Under the pieces are notes generated by a model that saw only the letters and a list, made by a program, of their open reading frames with translations, searched no databases and was not told where the DNA came from. A stretch of 64,000 nt of DNA, taken from assembly GCA_035628875.1 (NCBI GenBank), contig DASPIZ010000070.1:62001-126000 (forward strand), read 5' to 3'. Numbering within the stretch: position 1 is the stretch's first letter; each line of letters opens with the position of its first letter. The position numbers and the translations under genes were made by a program. The DNA is from Ohtaekwangia sp035628875. GTDB lineage: Bacteria; Bacteroidota; Bacteroidia; Cytophagales; Cyclobacteriaceae. Shown here in pieces: positions 44,474 to 53,383 of the stretch.

Positions 44474-45121
44474 ATGGGTAAAGTCAAAGTAGCCGCATTT
44501 TCAGTTTCACTTGATGGTTATGGCGCAGGACCTGATCAAAGTAAAGAAAACCCATTGGGAAGGAGAGGTGAGGAACTTCACGAGTGGATCTTTCCCACCA
44601 GGATGTTTCGACAAATATATGGCAAAACGGATGGGACAGAAGGTATTGATAATGACTTTGCCGAAAAGTCATTTGAAAACATCGGGGCGTGGATTATGGG
44701 TCGTAATATGTTCGGACCGATTCGCGGACCGTGGCAAGATGAGGAATGGAAAGGCTGGTGGGGCAAAAATCCACCTTATCATGTTCCGATATTTGTATTA
44801 ACACACCATGCGCGAGAATCGATACACATGGAAGGAGGTACGGTATTTCACTTCGTTACGGATGGCATTGAATCCGCACTTGATCAAGCCAGGAAAGCTG
44901 CTAACGGAAAGTATATACGCATCGGTGGAGGAACATCCACGATTCGTCAGTTTTTACAAGCAGGGTGTATTGATGAAATGCATCTTGCTTTTTCGCCTGT
45001 GTTCCTGGGGTCGGGAGAACACTTTTTCAACGGAATAGATTTACTTAAGCTGGGATTTACTGACACGCAAACCACCTACGGCAAGGGTGCAGTGCACGTA
45101 ATTTTGAAGAAAGTGAAATGA
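44474..45121 (+). CDS. Dihydrofolate reductase-like (RibD C-terminal) protein, second
   Basis: A 215-residue protein from ATG 44474; a TTG-initiated extension of 32 codons is not conserved-looking. RibD_C pattern: KVAAFSVSLDGYGAGPDQSK, WIMGRNMFGPIRGPW, GGTVFHFVTDGIESALDQA, YIRIGGGTSTIRQFLQAG and FSPVFLGSGEHFF. It is expected to bind NAD(P)H and act as a reductase on an unknown small molecule. It differs from the one at 34937-35530 in having a longer loop. Confidence 0.8.
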   Translation: MGKVKVAAFSVSLDGYGAGPDQSKENPLGRRGEELHEWIFPTRMFRQIYGKTDGTEGIDNDFAEKSFENIGAWIMGRNMFGPIRGPWQDEEWKGWWGKNPPYHVPIFVLTHHARESIHMEGGTVFHFVTDGIESALDQARKAANGKYIRIGGGTSTIRQFLQAGCIDEMHLAFSPVFLGSGEHFFNGIDLLKLGFTDTQTTYGKGAVHVILKKVK

Positions 45122-45234
45122 CATCAATCAAATAGAAAGTGCCCGCTTCATGGAAACTTAGGATCACTTCAAAGCATCGTTTGAAGGTTCAATGTACTGC
45201 ACTCCTACCAACCTGAGTGGCTCAATCGCATTGA

Positions 45235-45525
45235 TTACTCCTTGAAAATATTTTTAAAATCCGGATGCATTTGCGATGCCTCAAACTCAATGATTTCAAA
45301 CTCTGCCACGCCCTCGGTGACAAACGGATCGTTCCGCATCAGTTCTGTTAAAGCTTCTTTTGAACTTGCCCGCGCCAGAATGATTCCGCCGGTACGGGGT
45401 TTCTTTCTACCTGACGTAATAAATAATCCCTCCAGGTAGCAGGTATTTAAAAATGCCATGTGTGCCTTCATTTGCGCATCTACCTTTTCGAGTGACGCAA
45501 CGTAGTTTATATTAATAATGAACAT
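45235..45525 (-). CDS. YCII family protein
   Basis: A 96-residue protein with the YCII layout: N-terminal strand MFIININYVASLEKVDAQM, AHMAFLNTCYLEGLFITSG carrying the conserved His, and RNDPFVTEGVAEFEIIEFE carrying the conserved Asp. The family has a ferredoxin-like fold and is usually an isolated small enzyme or domain of unknown reaction. Monocistronic. Confidence 0.82.
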   Translation of the reverse strand: MFIININYVASLEKVDAQMKAHMAFLNTCYLEGLFITSGRKKPRTGGIILARASSKEALTELMRNDPFVTEGVAEFEIIEFEASQMHPDFKNIFKE

Positions 45526-45792
45526 GCACGAAAATAGAAAAACGCAAGATACCGCAGTCGATCTTTCATGATTTTTTCAACCATCAACTTAGTTAATGAA
45601 GTAAAAGAACCACCGGATCCATGCGTGCGGTTTCATCATAAAGTGAAGTCGCGAATAACCTTTAAACTGTCGTGTTCAGCCTCTATCGGAATTGAATCTT
45701 TTTATCACCTTTGTTCCGTGGAGCAGCAACCACTTAAAAAACGGGCGCACCCGAAAAGCCTGACGAGTAGGAAGTAAAAAAATATAGGTCTC

Positions 45793-46239
45793 ATGTCTAA
45801 CAGTGTTTCGTTACATAGAATACTTAAAGCAAGCCCGGAAAAAATATTCCGCGCATTTACGCAAGCGTCGGCCATTGCATCGTGGTTGCCGCCCTATGGA
45901 TTTGTGTGTACAGTTCAGGAATTGAATGCAACGAAAGGTGGTACTTTCAGGATGGCATTCGAAAACTTTTCAACAGGCAACGGTCATTCATTCGGTGGTA
46001 CATACGTGGATATCAAACCCAATGAGTTTTTGAAGTATACCGATAAATTCGACGATCCAAATTTACCAGGAGAAATAACCACTTCGGTATCCCTTAAAAA
46101 AACGATTGTCGGGACAGAAATAAAAATCCTGCAGGAAGGAATCCCTGACGCAATTCCGGCAGAAATGTGTTATCTCGGTTGGCAGGAATCACTGGAGAAA
46201 CTTGCAAAGTTGGTGGAGCCAGAGATACCAGATGCCTGA
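45793..46239 (+). CDS. SRPBCC (AHSA1-type) protein
   Basis: A 148-residue single START-like domain: SLHRILKASPEKIFRAFTQA, SIASWLPPYGF-type ligand rim (IASWLPPYGFVC), GGTFRMAFENFSTG and the closing MCYLGWQESLEKLAKLV. It probably binds a hydrophobic small molecule. The preceding 267-bp gap holds a 69-codon frame with no protein character. Confidence 0.85.
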   Translation: MSNSVSLHRILKASPEKIFRAFTQASAIASWLPPYGFVCTVQELNATKGGTFRMAFENFSTGNGHSFGGTYVDIKPNEFLKYTDKFDDPNLPGEITTSVSLKKTIVGTEIKILQEGIPDAIPAEMCYLGWQESLEKLAKLVEPEIPDA

Positions 46240-46472
46240 GCATCGAATTGACTTAAAATAAAAACTCAATTGGAGGAGCTTCACATGGTGAGGCTTTCCT
46301 TCTTTGATTTATTATGCCCGGGGCAATTCACAACGGCAGGTGTTAAATAAACAAAACTGGAGAATGTTCACCGTAAGTTGATCGGGATCATTTCGTGATT
46401 GCCCCCTTATAGGGTCGCATTTACACCCTTTCTCTTTACAATGAAATTCTGATTTTCGACAAAAAAATATTT

Positions 46473-46886
46473 ATGGAACATCAAATCATTGAAAAGGACA
46501 TTCCAGTTTTTTATGTTAATGCCGAAACGTTTCCTGATGGCGTGCTGGCGGCTTTTGAAAAACTGCACACGCATTTTCCTTTTTCATCGGAAAGGAGATT
46601 TTTTGGACTTTCAAGACCTGAAAACGGACACGGCATAGTATACAAAGCTGCGGCTGAAATGATATCTCCGGATGAAGCGCAAAAGTATAAACTCGGCACG
46701 ATGGTTATTCCAGGCGGGAATTATCTTACTAAAACGGTTTATAACTTTATGGACGATATATCACAGATAGGAAAGACCTTTGATGAATTACTTACACAGC
46801 CTAACCTTGACCCTCAGGGATATTGTGTAGAGTGGTATCTGCCGAACGATAAAGATGTGGCGTGTCTGATACGTTTGAAAGAATAA
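46473..46886 (+). CDS. GyrI-like effector-binding domain protein
   Basis: A 137-residue single-domain protein of the GyrI-like/AraC effector-binding type: IPVFYVNAETFPDGVLAAFE, FFGLSRPENGHGIVYKAAAE, YKLGTMVIPGGNYLTK and the final VEWYLPNDKDVACLI. Such stand-alone domains bind or hydrolyse small molecules and sometimes accompany regulators. It has no HTH of its own. Confidence 0.75.
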   Translation: MEHQIIEKDIPVFYVNAETFPDGVLAAFEKLHTHFPFSSERRFFGLSRPENGHGIVYKAAAEMISPDEAQKYKLGTMVIPGGNYLTKTVYNFMDDISQIGKTFDELLTQPNLDPQGYCVEWYLPNDKDVACLIRLKE

Positions 46887-46916
46887 CACTCGGTAAAAAT
46901 AATGGCGGGATACGTT

Positions 46917-47891
46917 TCATGCTAATGTGATCATTTGCAAAATGAAATTCCGCAAAGGGAATAATACCTGCTGCATGAATTCGTGGTGAAAAAGCAGCGG
47001 CATAGGAATAACTAGGAGTGACACGACCCATACATGTGACCACCATCTGTGCTGTGTAATTTGTTGAACCAATGCTGCATGTGACTCCAGATACATCGCA
47101 AGAGCGTGAATAGCAAAGTAGATCATTGGAAGACCAAACCCGGCGTTGACAGGAAATGAAATTGCAATTTCATGTAACACGCCTGATAAAAGAAAAGATG
47201 CGATTAATGCCTTCTCTTTTCCAACAAGGCTCTTTAGCGGACGGAAGGCAATCCGTGTTGTCATTTCTGAGAAGGCAATATTCCATCTTTTACCCCAAAA
47301 TTCTTTCAGCGATTTAGATTTGTAAGGCGAGCGAAATAACTCCGAAACATTTACGCCCAACCTCCGCCAGACAGCAGCAGAAAGATTTAAAATGCCAAAG
47401 TGAAGAATAAGGCTAAGACCTGCTAGTAACAACAGCTGCGGAATAAATATTTTTTCTAAATCGGCGTTTTGTTCCACGGCCATGGAGGCATAAAGCAAAA
47501 TCACACCAGCTGCCATGCGTGAAATTCCTTTCCAAAGTAAATGAGCGAAAGGCAAAGCCTGGTTTGGCAGCATTTCGAATAGTGCTGGCCTCATGCCGAA
47601 CCATCCCAAACAAAATGCTGCCCATTGGATTCTGGTCAATTCCGTTTGATAGGAATATGTTTCAAGTACGACCAGCATTTTCATAGACACCAGTTGTAAT
47701 ACAACAATAATCAGCATCCGCGTCAGGGGCTCTTGCCTGGAAGAAATTAGGATCGAAAACACAGCTGTGATCAATGCGATTAGCCAGGCGATCAGTCTCG
47801 CTGTTTTTTTTTCATGAACCCATGGAACGACATGACCAATGACGAGTAGCATAAAAAGATAGACCGATATCAATGTCCAGGTTAGAGCCAT
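46917..47891 (-). CDS. MBOAT / wax synthase-like O-acyltransferase
   Basis: A 324-residue protein with about eight membrane helices. The acyltransferase signature is LFRSPYKSKSLKEFWGKRWN (residues 185-204) followed by FLLSGVLHE with the invariant His240. This combination is that of the plant wax synthase-type MBOAT group (MBOAT_2), which moves an acyl chain from acyl-CoA to an alcohol. It overlaps the upstream membrane-protein gene by 10 bp, so the two are co-transcribed. The acceptor in this organism is unknown. Confidence 0.75.
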   Translation of the reverse strand: MALTWTLISVYLFMLLVIGHVVPWVHEKKTARLIAWLIALITAVFSILISSRQEPLTRMLIIVVLQLVSMKMLVVLETYSYQTELTRIQWAAFCLGWFGMRPALFEMLPNQALPFAHLLWKGISRMAAGVILLYASMAVEQNADLEKIFIPQLLLLAGLSLILHFGILNLSAAVWRRLGVNVSELFRSPYKSKSLKEFWGKRWNIAFSEMTTRIAFRPLKSLVGKEKALIASFLLSGVLHEIAISFPVNAGFGLPMIYFAIHALAMYLESHAALVQQITQHRWWSHVWVVSLLVIPMPLLFHHEFMQQVLFPLRNFILQMITLA

Positions 47892-48310
47892 GATATATTG
47901 AGGAAGAATGCAGTGAGATACGTTACAGCGAAAAGTATAAACAAACTAATCAGAGCAACTTCACCTATGATAAAGAGCAAACCCTTTGGTGCCTGCGTCC
48001 GATCAAAATAAAAGAATTGAATTCCGATCCGTGTTAGCCAGTATATTCCGATCAGCAGGGTAATTGCCTTTGCCAGAAAAGATTGATTAAGTAGTTCGTC
48101 CGAACCGAATGTGGAAATGATACCGAAGGTGAGGTTAATAGCGAGGATATAAGCAGCGTAAGTCCAGAACATTTGTTTCAGTAAGGGCTGAAGGACTGCA
48201 AGGTGGATTTCCCATTTCAGTGCTTTTGGGATGTAGAGGCTTCCCAGGCAAAGTGCAAAATGACCTATCCCACACCAGATGATGCCTGTTTTCATTATTT
48301 CCAGATTCAT
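47882..48310 (-). CDS. Small membrane protein coupled to MBOAT
   Basis: A 142-residue protein from ATG 48310 with about four hydrophobic helices (IIWCGIGHFALCLGSLYIPK, FWTYAAYILAINLTFGII, ALISLFILFAVTYLTAFFL). No domain is recognised. Its 3' end overlaps the MBOAT gene by 10 bp, which suggests translational coupling and a joint function in the membrane. It is divergent from the GbsR/MarR regulator. Confidence 0.65.
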   Translation of the reverse strand: MNLEIMKTGIIWCGIGHFALCLGSLYIPKALKWEIHLAVLQPLLKQMFWTYAAYILAINLTFGIISTFGSDELLNQSFLAKAITLLIGIYWLTRIGIQFFYFDRTQAPKGLLFIIGEVALISLFILFAVTYLTAFFLNISWL

Positions 48311-48352
48311 TTTTAAAGGGTTAAACCTCAAACCAACATAATTTTATCAAAC

Positions 48353-48370
48353 TTTCAAAAGGTATTGAAA
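48353..48370. promoter_or_regulatory. Inverted repeat in the divergent MBOAT/GbsR region
   Basis: TTTCAA (48353-48358) and TTGAAA (48365-48370) form a perfect 6-bp inverted repeat around a 6-bp centre. It lies 43 bp from each of the divergent starts and may be the binding site of the GbsR/MarR-type protein, controlling both operons. Confidence 0.4.
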
Positions 48371-48413
48371 CATTAATAACTTTAGTTTACCTTTACCGTA
48401 TAATCCTTTAGAA

Positions 48414-48920
48414 ATGAAACTGACAGAAGCAAAAAATCAATTTATCCAGGCATGGGGTACACTCGGATCGAAGTGGGGTATAAACCGCACGATGGCGCAA
48501 CTGCATGCGTTGTTGATGGTATCTCCCGATCCGTTAAGCACGGAAGACATGATGGATGAGTTGAGCATTTCACGCGGAAATGTAAACATGAACATCAGGG
48601 AGCTAATGGATTGGGGATTGGTTGAAAAGATGCACAAACCCGGTGATAGAAAAGAATATTTCTGGGCGGAAAAGGACATCTGGAAAATTACAAAACAGGT
48701 GGCCAAAGAAAGAAAGAAAAGAGAACTCGAGCCGATCATTAAAGTGCTTGAGCAGGTGAGTAGTGTCGAGGGAGATAAAAAAGACAAAAAAGTTAAGGCA
48801 TTTGTAGACAGTATTAACGGAATCAAAAGAATGGCAAACAATGCTGACAAAACATTGGACACCATGGTAAAAGCTGAGGAGAATTGGTTCTTTGGCGGAA
48901 TACTAAAACTGTTCAGGTAA
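48414..48920 (+). CDS. GbsR/MarR family transcriptional regulator
   Basis: A 168-residue winged-helix protein: FIQAWGTLGSKWGINRTMAQ, the helix-turn-helix LSTEDMMDELSISRGNVNMN, and the wing GLVEKMHKPGDRKEYFWAEK. A charged helical C-terminus probably dimerises. It is the first gene of the rightward operon and is divergent from the MBOAT pair. Confidence 0.85.
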   Translation: MKLTEAKNQFIQAWGTLGSKWGINRTMAQLHALLMVSPDPLSTEDMMDELSISRGNVNMNIRELMDWGLVEKMHKPGDRKEYFWAEKDIWKITKQVAKERKKRELEPIIKVLEQVSSVEGDKKDKKVKAFVDSINGIKRMANNADKTLDTMVKAEENWFFGGILKLFR

Positions 48921-48973
48921 AAAAAAATTGCCTTAAAATTTCATTAGATATTGAAAGTTTGAATTCAGCAAGT

Positions 48974-49819
48974 ATGAAAACACTCACCGGTAAACTCATC
49001 ATCTACGACAGTAACTGCAAAGTATGCTCCGCTTTAAGAGATTTTGTATTGAAATTCACTACAATTCCTGACGAGAAAGTAAAGGCATATAATGCGTTGG
49101 ACGGAGGTCTGACCAGTCATATCGATCCCGCGAAGTTTAAGAATGTAATGGCATTGATTGACATCGAAGGAGGTAATACAATATACGGTGCGGAGGGAGT
49201 TGCCTATATCTTTTCAAGTCAGTACAAGGTTATTGATTTTCTTTTTCGGTTTAAGCCAATGCTTAGGCTCTTCAGTTTCTTTTACAATACGCAAGCGTAT
49301 AACCGCTACATTATTGCAACACCGAAAAGCAAATTTAAATGTGACTGTTTTCCTGATCGGGTAGTGAAATACAGACTTAGTTATATTGTGATGACGCTGC
49401 TTATCGCTATCCTGCTTACCGCGTTGTTCGGTACTTCGCTGAAGAATTATTTTGAGGATGTCTCAAACGTGGAGGCGGCGAAACAAATGCTGTTGATGGC
49501 TGGAACAGGTTGGGTATTGCAGATACTACTGGCTCTCGTTAACCTTCGAGATAAAGCACTCGATTACATCGGCCACCTCGGCAGCATCATGGTAGTGGGC
49601 CTGCTGATTCTGGTCCCATCAATTTTACTTCACTTCCTTACGGACATTAAATCGCCGTGGCTACCTGCTGTTAGTGTAATGCTGAGCAGTGGGTATATGT
49701 TATACCTTCACATTAACCGCGTAAGATACCTTGAGATCTCGCAAGGCTGGACAATCAGCTGGTTCCTGCTGCTGCAGGTTACTGCTTTGTATTGGATTTA
49801 CTTCTTTCATTTAAACTAA
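48974..49819 (+). CDS. DCC family thiol-disulfide protein fused to a membrane domain
   Basis: A 281-residue protein from ATG 48974. Residues 1-120 are the DCC (DUF393) domain, with the redox-type motif IIYDSNCKVCSALRDFV (Cys-x2-Cys). This is followed by about four membrane helices from residue ~140 (YIVMTLLIAILLTALFG; WVLQILLALVNL; IGHLGSIMVVGLLILV). Usually the DCC domain is a whole soluble protein, so the membrane extension is special. It lies 53 bp after the regulator and 6 bp before the DUF2071 gene. Confidence 0.75.
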   Translation: MKTLTGKLIIYDSNCKVCSALRDFVLKFTTIPDEKVKAYNALDGGLTSHIDPAKFKNVMALIDIEGGNTIYGAEGVAYIFSSQYKVIDFLFRFKPMLRLFSFFYNTQAYNRYIIATPKSKFKCDCFPDRVVKYRLSYIVMTLLIAILLTALFGTSLKNYFEDVSNVEAAKQMLLMAGTGWVLQILLALVNLRDKALDYIGHLGSIMVVGLLILVPSILLHFLTDIKSPWLPAVSVMLSSGYMLYLHINRVRYLEISQGWTISWFLLLQVTALYWIYFFHLN

Positions 49820-49825
49820 CATGCT

Positions 49826-50497
49826 ATGCGCTTACTGAAACGACTGCCCATACACTATAAAGGTGAACTGCACGATGTACGGTTGATAAACTTCTCCATA
49901 GCGATGGAGGAAGTCTTAAACAAGATTTCGCCAAATATTAAGGCTCGTGATTTTAATGGTCGTGCTATGATCTCCATGGTAGATGTAAAGTTAAAAAACA
50001 TGTACGCGGTTAAAATTCCCTTTGTACATTTCAACTACCGCCATGTTGCTTTCCGACTGCTTGTTGATGACAGCCAGTACAACAACGGTGCACATAAAGG
50101 CATATTTTTCTTTCGATCTTTTACTGATAAACCGCTCATTGTATTTGGTGGAAAGCTCATGACAGATTACAACCTGGAGCTCGCGAACATTGAAGAGACG
50201 AGTAGCGAAGTAACCATCAGTCAAGGCGATAAAAAAGTGAAATATTGCCTGGATAATAGAACTGCTGCCGCTAATCCTGATTTAAAAAGTCGTATTGGTG
50301 CACTTGACCGCGCTTACGCTGTGCTGGGAAATACCGTGAGGGTAACGCAAATACAAAGGGAGAAGTGGCCAATAGAATTGGTGAGCTGCAATAGATTTGA
50401 GAATACGTTTTTTAAAACCGCAAAGTTTGAAGGCGCATTCCGCGTTCCCGAAACGATTTACTACGATTGGTTTCCGCCCAAAGCAATTCATGTATGA
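49826..50497 (+). CDS. DUF2071 family protein, first copy
   Basis: A 223-residue soluble protein: ARDFNGRAMISMVDVKLKNM, VHFNYRHVAFRLLVDD, GIFFFRSFTDKPLIVFGGK and the C-terminal AFRVPETIYYDWFPPK. The family has an acetoacetate-decarboxylase-like fold with no defined reaction. Its stop overlaps the ATG of the next gene (ATGA). A second, diverged DUF2071-like protein is encoded at the end of the same operon. Confidence 0.7.
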   Translation: MRLLKRLPIHYKGELHDVRLINFSIAMEEVLNKISPNIKARDFNGRAMISMVDVKLKNMYAVKIPFVHFNYRHVAFRLLVDDSQYNNGAHKGIFFFRSFTDKPLIVFGGKLMTDYNLELANIEETSSEVTISQGDKKVKYCLDNRTAAANPDLKSRIGALDRAYAVLGNTVRVTQIQREKWPIELVSCNRFENTFFKTAKFEGAFRVPETIYYDWFPPKAIHV

Positions 50498-51300
50498 AAA
50501 TAGTTGTACTAGGCGCGTCTGGTCAGGTTGGATCGGTCATATACAGTGGCTTAAAAGACATACACGAGGTAACCGGTACATCGCGAAACAGATCGGGCAA
50601 ATATCTTCAGTTCGATCCTTTCAGCGATGACTGGTCAGTACTCGGAAAAGCAGATGTACTGATCAATTGCGTTGGGCAAATAGCAGCAACGCCTAAAAGC
50701 AGTTTTGATCGCATCCACGTATTACTGACAAAACAAATACTCGCACACCGTCAAAATCTTGGAAATCCCAGGATCATTCAGATTTCTGCTTTAGGTGCAT
50801 CCACAGATCATCAGGTGGAATTTTTGAGAACAAAAGGGATCGCTGACGAATTGTTGCTTCAACATCCGAACGTTGCTGTGATTCGACCTTCGATAATTTG
50901 TACACCACGTACAATGCTTGTTAAGAAGATGATCATGTTGTCCGAACTGGCGCGTGTATTTTTTGGCTTTGTTCCGATACCAAGGGGTTTTCTTACAACA
51001 CAGATACAACCGATCATGCCGGATGATCTAATTGACCTCGTGCGGAAACTGTGTTATAGTCACAACACACGAATCATTCCTGCCGTTGGTCCGGAACCGA
51101 TAAGTTTTCACGAAGTCATTCAAATATTAAGAGAATGCAGACACGAACAACTAAAGGTGATTGAAGTTTCAAAACGATTTACTGACATAGTCGTTAAGAA
51201 TTTTGTCGGCTATCTCCTCCCTAAAATCATCAGTACGCAACAGTACCAACTATTGTTCGAAGATAATACTGCGGACGTGGAAACGATTGAAACATTTTAG
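50494..51300 (+). CDS. NAD(P)-binding SDR-like protein
   Basis: A 268-residue protein from ATG 50494, chosen because it overlaps the previous stop and starts directly with the Rossmann motif MKIVVLGASGQVG. Then VLINCVGQIAATPKS, IIQISALGAS and VIRPSIICTP follow, as in atypical NAD(P)H-binding SDR proteins that act on nucleotide sugars, lipids or as assembly factors. The YxxxK site is not evident. It is translated in coupling with the DUF2071 protein. Confidence 0.75.
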   Translation: MKIVVLGASGQVGSVIYSGLKDIHEVTGTSRNRSGKYLQFDPFSDDWSVLGKADVLINCVGQIAATPKSSFDRIHVLLTKQILAHRQNLGNPRIIQISALGASTDHQVEFLRTKGIADELLLQHPNVAVIRPSIICTPRTMLVKKMIMLSELARVFFGFVPIPRGFLTTQIQPIMPDDLIDLVRKLCYSHNTRIIPAVGPEPISFHEVIQILRECRHEQLKVIEVSKRFTDIVVKNFVGYLLPKIISTQQYQLLFEDNTADVETIETF

Positions 51301-51348
51301 GAAGACCTTTGAGATCGACAAAGGAATTTTTTAAAAAAGAATTTACAT

Positions 51349-51825
51349 ATGCCGCTGATTGAACTCACAACATTGATCAATGCACCAATTGAAAGATGCT
51401 TTGATCTTGCCAGAAGCATTGATCTGCATAAGTTATCGACTGAAGGGACGAACGAGGAGGCCATTGCCGGTGTAACATCCGGGTTGATTGGAAAAAATGA
51501 GCAGGTGACCTGGCAGGCAAGGCATTTTGGAATTACACAAACCCTTACATCCCGCATTACCGCTTTTGAATATCCTTGTCACTTCCGTGATGAGATGATT
51601 CAAGGTGCGTTCAAGGTGATCAGGCATGATCATATATTTCAGACCCTAGGAACCAAAACTGAAATGAGAGACAAGTTTTATTTTGAGTCTCCGGGATGGA
51701 TTCTTGGAGTTTGCTTTAATCAATTAGTTTTAACGAAATACCTGCGTGCATTGCTCAACAAGCGCAATGAAATAATAAGAGACGTTGCTGAAAGCGAAAG
51801 GTGGAAAATAATTTTAAAAATGTAA
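51349..51825 (+). CDS. SRPBCC domain protein
   Basis: A 158-residue START-like protein: IELTTLINAPIERCFDLARS, the rim VTWQARHFGITQTLTSRIT, EYPCHFRDEMIQGAFKVIRH and the final helix LRALLNKRNEIIRD. This is the layout of the SRPBCC group found in lipid- or polyketide-related operons. It lies 48 bp after the SDR-like gene and directly before the second DUF2071-like gene. Confidence 0.8.
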   Translation: MPLIELTTLINAPIERCFDLARSIDLHKLSTEGTNEEAIAGVTSGLIGKNEQVTWQARHFGITQTLTSRITAFEYPCHFRDEMIQGAFKVIRHDHIFQTLGTKTEMRDKFYFESPGWILGVCFNQLVLTKYLRALLNKRNEIIRDVAESERWKIILKM

Positions 51826-51827
51826 GC

Positions 51828-52541
51828 ATGAAACTCCCCGTATTAGATGGCGTTATTGATAGAAGAATACTGATCAACTACAGGATAGATCCTGAGGTTG
51901 TAAAGTTGTTGCTACCATCTCATTTAGAGCCCTTGGTGATAAACGGCTACGCAAGCGGTGGGGTTTGTTTATTAAGATTGAAGAATATTGGATTGAAATT
52001 CGCGCCATCGTTTCTTCGGATAACATCTGAGAACGCTGCGCATCGGTTTCTCATTTCCTTTGAAAAGAATGGTGTTGTACACCGTGGCGTTTATATTCCG
52101 AGAAGAGATACCGACTCCATGCTGAATGTTGTACTAGCAGGAAAATTCTTTTCATGGCCACACTATCGGGCTGTATTTGCGGTGGGAGAAGGGAATGGAA
52201 AATATGCTGTTAGCATGCAAAGCAGAGATGGATATACCAGGCTCGAAGTCGACGCGCGAAGAACAGATCACTTTCCTTCAAACTCGATGTTTGATTCTTT
52301 GCTGCACGCATCCTGCAGTTTTAAGGACTGTGCCTTAGGTGTTTCACCATCAACGAAACGTTCGGAGTTCAAAACGATTAAGCTTCAAACAAAGACCTGG
52401 AATGTTACACCACTCCAGGTTCATGATTTGAAATCAAGTTACTTTGAAGACAAATCGTTATTCCCTCATGATACCATTCAATTTGATAACGCGCTGCTTA
52501 TGGAAGGGGTTAGCCGTGAGTGGTTAAGTGATGACGTTTGA
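51828..52541 (+). CDS. DUF2071-like protein, second copy
   Basis: A 237-residue protein from ATG 51828, two bases after the SRPBCC stop. DUF2071/acetoacetate-decarboxylase-like pattern: VIDRRILINYRIDPEVVKLL, AHRFLISFEKNGVVHRGVYI, PRRDTDSMLNVVLAGKFF, TWNVTPLQVHD and FDNALLMEGVSREW. It has diverged far from the first copy. Last gene of the operon. Confidence 0.7.
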   Translation: MKLPVLDGVIDRRILINYRIDPEVVKLLLPSHLEPLVINGYASGGVCLLRLKNIGLKFAPSFLRITSENAAHRFLISFEKNGVVHRGVYIPRRDTDSMLNVVLAGKFFSWPHYRAVFAVGEGNGKYAVSMQSRDGYTRLEVDARRTDHFPSNSMFDSLLHASCSFKDCALGVSPSTKRSEFKTIKLQTKTWNVTPLQVHDLKSSYFEDKSLFPHDTIQFDNALLMEGVSREWLSDDV

Positions 52542-52596
52542 GCATCTTTCTTTTAATTTTAGTGGATACGTTTTCCGAAGATGTGTCCCTATTTCG

Positions 52597-53217
52597 TCAC
52601 CACGTTTCTCTTGTTCGTGTTACCCACGCAAGCGAAAAGAATCGTTCGTAGGCGATGTGCTCGCTGAACGTTATCGTCTTCGCGCCGCGAGCATCTGCTT
52701 CACGAAGCGCCCAGTTAAATCTGAAGATGAAATCGCTTTGATCGAGGATTTCAGAGATGCTGCGCATGGTTGCAGCTTCAATAAATTCCCCAGTCGGTTC
52801 CAGGAAGCCAGGAAGGTGCGAAAATATCTCCTGAAAACTCGCTTCCACGTCTGGAAGACCGAGTTGATCTACCTGATTGATTACCCAAAGCAGCATCCAT
52901 ATAGATTCGGTACGTGAAAATAAAATGTTCAGGTCATCTTCGGTAAAATGTGTCTTATGAAAAAAGGCTTTTTCTTGGTCAGTGGCTTTTACCCAAAGTC
53001 CTTCATGGATCAGGAAGACCATTGCAGGTTGTCCTAAACTTGGGTCGGTAGCTATACAACTTAAATAGCTTAAGATCAGGATGCGCTCAGCAACTTCTTT
53101 CGGCGATCGTAAAGTGACCATGTCTTCTTCTTCGATAGGCGGTAAGTCGTCTTCGAGGGTTATGCCAAGGGATAATAATAATTTTTCCGAGTTGTGTTTT
53201 CTTTCCAGTGCCGTCAT
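52597..53217 (-). CDS. DUF4272 family protein
   Basis: A 206-residue soluble helical protein: HNSEKLLLSLGITLEDDLPP, TLRSPKEVAERILILSYLSC, then WMLLWVINQVDQLGLPD and ILDQSDFIFRFNWALREAD. This sequence order is that of DUF4272, a family with no known function. It converges with the DUF2071 operon. Confidence 0.72.
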   Translation of the reverse strand: MTALERKHNSEKLLLSLGITLEDDLPPIEEEDMVTLRSPKEVAERILILSYLSCIATDPSLGQPAMVFLIHEGLWVKATDQEKAFFHKTHFTEDDLNILFSRTESIWMLLWVINQVDQLGLPDVEASFQEIFSHLPGFLEPTGEFIEAATMRSISEILDQSDFIFRFNWALREADARGAKTITFSEHIAYERFFSLAWVTRTRETW

Positions 53218-53383
53218 TGTTGCAAGATATGGAAATGCGGGATTGTTTCACTTAGGTGATTTGACGATTTGAATGCAGTGAACCGTCGCTCAGGATCGCA
53301 ATAGACCCTCATATATGTCGCTTTTACACCCACGTGAGGCCTCTGTTTTGCAGTAGTTTTGTTTACAACAAAAAAAAGATCCT

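Noticed and set aside
45568..45777. 69-codon rightward frame
   Set aside because: Composition is unlike a protein, with no signal or homology that I recognise. It lies in the gap before the SRPBCC gene.
48437..48865. 142-codon minus-strand frame
   Set aside because: Antisense shadow of the GbsR/MarR regulator, which has an intact HTH and wing.
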